Of a stretch of DNA of 31,264 bases, positions 28,868-31,264 are shown piece after piece. A model generated the notes under the pieces. That model was not told the origin of the DNA and searched no databases. It worked only from the letters and a program-made list of their open reading frames with translations. This DNA comes from a virus, in the IMG/VR virus record IMGVR_UViG_3300045284_000266, positions 1-31,264 of that record. One strand, 5' to 3'. The position numbers were made by a program, and so were the translations under genes. How positions within the stretch are numbered: position 1 is the stretch's first letter; each line of letters begins with the position of its first letter.

Positions 28868-29778
28868 TCCCATTCCTCCCGACTCTCATCTCCACTGGCG
28901 ATCTTGATTGATTGCGCGCGACTCCAAAGGATCGTTTCATCGCACAGCGCCTCGATCGCCTCGACCCACGGGCGCTTGCACCAGTGACTGAGGACATACT
29001 CCCGATCACGCGGGCCCACTTCGACCATCGGCGTGATCTCCTTCGACTGCCCCGCGCTGCCGCGCTGTACCTCGTCGCCGGCGCCGAGTCGCAGCGCCAC
29101 GGCGTAGTACGGCACGGCGATCGGCTCCTTGCCTGCGGCCTTGCGGATCGGGTTGATGCTGTCGAGCACCGCGTAGTGCCTGATCAGACAGCCCAGCAGA
29201 TCACCGGTGAGCGTGCCCTTGAGACTGAGGATGAGCGGCCGCGTATAGCCCACGGCGCAGAGCTCCTGAACGAACACCCTGGCGCGCAGCACGCTCTGCT
29301 GCCGGCCGGCCCCGCTGCCGATGCCGGAGGCGCCGACCGTGCGCCAGCCGAACGCGATGCCATAGCGATCGGGCGTGTCGCGCATCTCGCCGAACGTCTG
29401 CACGCCGTCACAGACCACGAACAGGCTCGCGACGGGCATGGCCCAGTGGGTCACCAGGTTGCCGCTGCCGTGCTTGATGGTCACCTGGCTGATATCAGCG
29501 TCGGCCATCGCCGCGTCCAGATCGGCGTCTTTGCCGGCCTCGACCAGCCAGCCGGCGTAGACCTTGCGATCCTTGGTCGGCAGCCCGGTCGCCCACTGGA
29601 GGCATGGGGCGCTCGGCCGGTCGACGGGGCGCCGCGCATCGGCGCGGGTGAACGCGGGCGGCTCGGGCAGCTCCGTCAGGGGCGCCTTGCCGAGCGTATC
29701 AAGCGGCGTGGTCGTGTCGACGGCCCGGCGGTCGTTGATATTGCGGCGGGTGGGGATGGCGCGTGTTTCCGTGGTCAT
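28864..29778 (-). CDS. Unrecognised early protein, possible DNA metabolism accessory
   Basis: This gene encodes 304 residues. The start is ATG 29778; an upstream ATG (29808) lies inside the -10 promoter hexamer, so it is not used. The first 60 residues are polar and Pro-rich. The folded part shows LQWATGLPTKDRKVYAGWLV, ISQVTIKHGSGNLVTHWAMP, RYGIAFGWRTVGASGIGSGA, LRARVFVQELC, and PLILSLKGTLTGDLLGCLIR, a mixed alpha/beta soluble protein. Long phage proteins with a repeated target-binding core of this style are often single-strand DNA-binding or recombination helpers, but I cannot place this one. It is coupled to the next gene by GTGA. Confidence 0.65.
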   Translation of the reverse strand: MTTETRAIPTRRNINDRRAVDTTTPLDTLGKAPLTELPEPPAFTRADARRPVDRPSAPCLQWATGLPTKDRKVYAGWLVEAGKDADLDAAMADADISQVTIKHGSGNLVTHWAMPVASLFVVCDGVQTFGEMRDTPDRYGIAFGWRTVGASGIGSGAGRQQSVLRARVFVQELCAVGYTRPLILSLKGTLTGDLLGCLIRHYAVLDSINPIRKAAGKEPIAVPYYAVALRLGAGDEVQRGSAGQSKEITPMVEVGPRDREYVLSHWCKRPWVEAIEALCDETILWSRAQSIKIASGDESREEWE

Positions 29779-29806
29779 CGTGGTGCTCGCTTTCGTGATT
29801 GGCTGC

Positions 29807-29815
29807 ATTGTAGCA
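29807..29815 (-). promoter_or_regulatory. Extended -10 promoter for the 304-residue gene
   Basis: TGCTACAAT (minus strand, TACAAT at 29812-29807) lies 29 bases before the chosen ATG at 29778, giving a leader of about 22 bases. The same nonamer marks two other intergenic sites. Confidence 0.5.
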
Positions 29816-29822
29816 GGGATGG

Positions 29823-29915
29823 CTACTCGTTTGGGTTCGGGTAGGTCGGGATCGGCGCGACTGGCCCATTGCCGATCGGGGCCGTCTCGGTGGGCGGGGT
29901 ATCGTCACAGGTCAT
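29823..29915 (-). CDS. 30-residue Pro-rich peptide
   Basis: ATG 29915 with AAGGA eight bases upstream reads MTCDDTPPTETAPIGNGPVA then PIPTYPNPNE. It is acidic, Pro/Thr-rich and probably unfolded. It sits 12 bases after the GIY-YIG gene. The good ribosome site supports translation; the short length keeps the call tentative. Confidence 0.5.
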   Translation of the reverse strand: MTCDDTPPTETAPIGNGPVAPIPTYPNPNE

Positions 29916-29927
29916 GGTCGGTTCCTT

Positions 29928-30401
29928 TCACAGTAAATCGTCGTCAATCCCAGACGGCGCGGGGATCCGCCGCGCGCGCCATTCCTGCTGCACTTTGATC
30001 TCGAGCCAGTCGGCGCGGCCGAGCTCGACCTGGGGCAGGTCTTCCAGGTCGAAGGTGAGCTGCGTCACCGCCGGCGGGATTGGCAGCACTCTGGGCGTGC
30101 GGCCCTGCGCCGCGCAGCAGGCCGGGCAATACAGCGCCGTCTTCTTCGTTTTCTTGACCAGCTTCTCAGTGGCGAGACACGCAGGCCAGTGGTAGAGCTC
30201 GAAGATCAGCCCTTGCTTGAGCGCTGCGGCCACCAGCTTGGCGCCGCGCCCGGCCAGCTGCTTGGCGATCCGACTGTCCAAGTCCTCAGCAAACCCAAAA
30301 TAATGTTGGGCCTGCGCGCGCCGATTCGCGAGATTGCCGAGCGGCGCGTTGAAGTGGAACAGGTAACAGTGTCCCACCGTGCTGGCGTTCCAGGGCCACA
30401 T
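29928..30401 (-). CDS. GIY-YIG-like nuclease domain protein
   Basis: This gene encodes 157 residues. The N-terminal 90 residues follow the GIY-YIG order: HCYLFHF (first Tyr13), AQHYFGFAEDLDSRI (second Tyr34; Arg44 on the following helix), GRGAKLVAAALKQGLIFEL and a helix with Glu79 (CLATEKLVKKTKKTALYCPAC). Such phage proteins, with HY(I/F)G and a CPxC ending, form a known GIY-YIG-like branch. They may nick or resolve DNA. The C-terminal 60 residues (QLTFDLEDLPQVEL) are an unrelated extension. It starts immediately after the preceding gene. Confidence 0.8.
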   Translation of the reverse strand: MWPWNASTVGHCYLFHFNAPLGNLANRRAQAQHYFGFAEDLDSRIAKQLAGRGAKLVAAALKQGLIFELYHWPACLATEKLVKKTKKTALYCPACCAAQGRTPRVLPIPPAVTQLTFDLEDLPQVELGRADWLEIKVQQEWRARRIPAPSGIDDDLL

Positions 30402-31085
30402 CTACGCGGCCTCCAGGAAGCGGCTGCGGGCCGCGCAGAGCCGCTGGCCCAGCTCGGCCGGCGTCGGCTCGACATCCCCATCGTCGAAGCGCTCCATGTC
30501 ATCGTGCGCGACCTCGATGCCGATGATGAGCGCCAGGGGCCAGTGCATATGCGCGCCGGCGGCGCAATTACAGATCCAGTCGCCGTCCATCGTGACCAGG
30601 TGCGCGCTCTGGCCTGGCCGTGACGATGGCACGAGCCGCGCGCCGCTCTGGAGCAGCTCCGGCCGGACGCCGTTGCGGTACTGCACAAGCGCGTTGGTGA
30701 ACGCCGTGGCGGCCGCGCGCTCCACCTTGCGGTGGGCCAGATCTCCCAGGCGATCGGCCAGCCGGGCGGCGTCGCTATGCTCGATCGCCAGCCGCTCTAA
30801 GGCGCCCTCGACCGCCGCATCGATGGGGCCGGCGGCCCACTTCTCATCGTAGCGGGCGATCCAGCCCTCGACATCGCTGGGCATCCATTCGCCCGTAATC
30901 GCGGTGAGCTGCCGCGCCACCAGGCGGTACTTTGCGCCATACTCCAGGCCGCGCCAGCGCGCCGCCCGCGCTTCGCCTTTGAGACTCAGGAAGACGGCGA
31001 GAAACTCGGCGTCGGCTTGCTGCATGCGGGCGTCCGCTTCGGCGGTGTGGAGGGCGGTGGCAACGAGTTGGTTGATGTCGGTCAT
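30402..31085 (-). CDS. SWIM-like zinc-finger protein, first gene of the early operon
   Basis: This gene encodes 227 residues from ATG 31085, with GGAG six bases upstream. Residues 1-140 are helical, with LSLKGEARAARWRGLEYGAK and ATAFTNALVQYRNG. Near residues 151-185 the chain reads RPGQSAHLVTMDGDWICNCA then AGAHMHWPLAL, the strand-turn-CxC...HxH arrangement of a SWIM finger, with the third ligand His instead of Cys. SWIM domains bind DNA or protein. It is the first gene read from the leftward promoter at 31128-31156 and probably acts early in infection. Confidence 0.75.
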   Translation of the reverse strand: MTDINQLVATALHTAEADARMQQADAEFLAVFLSLKGEARAARWRGLEYGAKYRLVARQLTAITGEWMPSDVEGWIARYDEKWAAGPIDAAVEGALERLAIEHSDAARLADRLGDLAHRKVERAAATAFTNALVQYRNGVRPELLQSGARLVPSSRPGQSAHLVTMDGDWICNCAAGAHMHWPLALIIGIEVAHDDMERFDDGDVEPTPAELGQRLCAARSRFLEAA

Positions 31086-31097
31086 GATAGGCTCCGG

Positions 31098-31195
31098 GTG
31101 TTGTCAGTAGTTCGTTCCGTTGACAGTAGTATACACCCGTATGAAGCAATTGTCAAGCTTCTATCGTAAAAAGGCGATGACCGGCTTGACAACAC
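31098..31195. promoter_or_regulatory. Operator-like repeats between divergent promoters
   Basis: GTGTTGTCA (31098-31106) and its reverse complement TGACAACAC (31187-31195) bracket the region. Direct repeats TTGTCAGTAG (31101-31110) and TTGACAGTAG (31120-31129) lie 19 bases apart, just downstream of the leftward -10. These are plausible binding sites for a repressor acting on both promoters. Confidence 0.55.
31128..31156 (-). promoter_or_regulatory. Strong sigma70-type promoter, leftward early operon
   Basis: TTGACA (31156-31151), a 17-base spacer and TATACT (31133-31128) make a near-consensus promoter. RNA would start near 31121, about 35 bases before the SWIM gene ATG. Confidence 0.85.
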
Positions 31196-31214
31196 GTTCA
31201 GACCAGAGTATAGT
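31186..31214 (+). promoter_or_regulatory. Strong sigma70-type promoter, rightward
   Basis: TTGACA (31186-31191), a 17-base spacer and TATAGT (31209-31214) face right. The promoter leads to a gene whose ribosome site AGGAGG (31234-31239) lies seven bases before ATG 31247. Confidence 0.85.
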
Positions 31215-31246
31215 AGCGTCAACAGATCGAGCGAGGAGGTTTACCG

Positions 31247-31264
31247 ATGGATGAGGAATACTTC
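31247..31264 (+). CDS. Start of a rightward gene (partial; possible repressor)
   Basis: Only MDEEYF is in the window. The strong promoter and AGGAGG ribosome site make the start firm. A gene divergent from the early operon is often the phage repressor, but nothing in six residues shows this. Confidence 0.75.

Noticed and set aside
29779-29808. Upstream ATG (29808) as start of the 304-residue protein
   Set aside because: It lies within the TACAAT promoter hexamer and has no ribosome site; ATG 29778 gives a normal leader.
28912-29844. 310-codon plus-strand open frame
   Set aside because: It lies opposite the 304-residue early gene, whose start, overlaps and promoter are all consistent on the minus strand.

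Overview
The window is a contiguous piece of a tailed, siphovirus-type bacteriophage genome (free phage or prophage) from a high-GC bacterium. Almost everything is coded on the minus strand, so transcription runs from right (about 31.1 kb) to left (base 1). Evidence for a phage is the ordered set small terminase, large terminase, portal, minor head protein, gp10-like connector, protease-scaffold, major capsid, tail tube, frameshifted tail chaperone, tape measure and distal tail proteins, with an amidase lysis gene. A 1071-residue tape measure and no sheath gene argue for a long non-contractile tail. The host cannot be named from this sequence. The amidase implies a peptidoglycan wall, and the heptanucleotide arrays at 20.05-20.12 kb would suit Chloroflexota or cyanobacteria, but that is only a guess. 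No integrase, attachment site, polymerase or tRNA gene is visible.

Right end (31264-28.5 kb): two near-consensus divergent promoters (17-bp spacers) flank a control region with repeated TTGTCA/TTGACA operator-like elements. The rightward gene has only its first six codons in the window. The leftward early operon encodes a SWIM-like zinc protein, a GIY-YIG-like nuclease, a tiny Pro-rich protein, an unrecognised 304-residue protein and a small coiled-coil protein. From 28.5 to 27.2 kb lies a lower-GC cargo island of unknown genes, next to strong hairpins and extended -10 promoters. From 26.8 to 24.7 kb is a lysis block: a coiled-coil protein, a C-terminally anchored membrane protein, an amidase, a Cys-rich protein and two micro membrane proteins.

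Head block (24.7-15.5 kb): terS carries a perfect 23-bp inverted repeat joining its leader to codons 40-47. It is followed by terL, portal, Mu F-like and gp10-like genes, three small genes, an intrinsic terminator, a prohead protease-scaffold fusion, and the major capsid gene. The protease-scaffold and the capsid protein share a near-identical N-terminal motif, PLHGPGGLLGxPGL.

Glycan block (15.4-9.4 kb): inserted between capsid and tail genes, and translationally coupled to them, is a cassette of three GT-A glycosyltransferases, a SAM methyltransferase, a HddA-like GHMP sugar kinase and a GmhA-like sedoheptulose-7-phosphate isomerase, plus a DUF1360 membrane protein, a LamG protein and a 29-residue membrane peptide. 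The pair GmhA + HddA makes heptose 1,7-bisphosphate in known pathways, so the phage appears to make or channel a heptose-type sugar during virion assembly. This is the most unusual system in the window.

Tail block (9.4 kb-1): two connector/virion proteins, a tail tube protein carrying an Asp-box beta-propeller-like extension, a tail-assembly chaperone pair needing a +1 (or -2) ribosomal frameshift, the TP901-type tape measure, and two distal tail/baseplate proteins, the last cut by the window edge.
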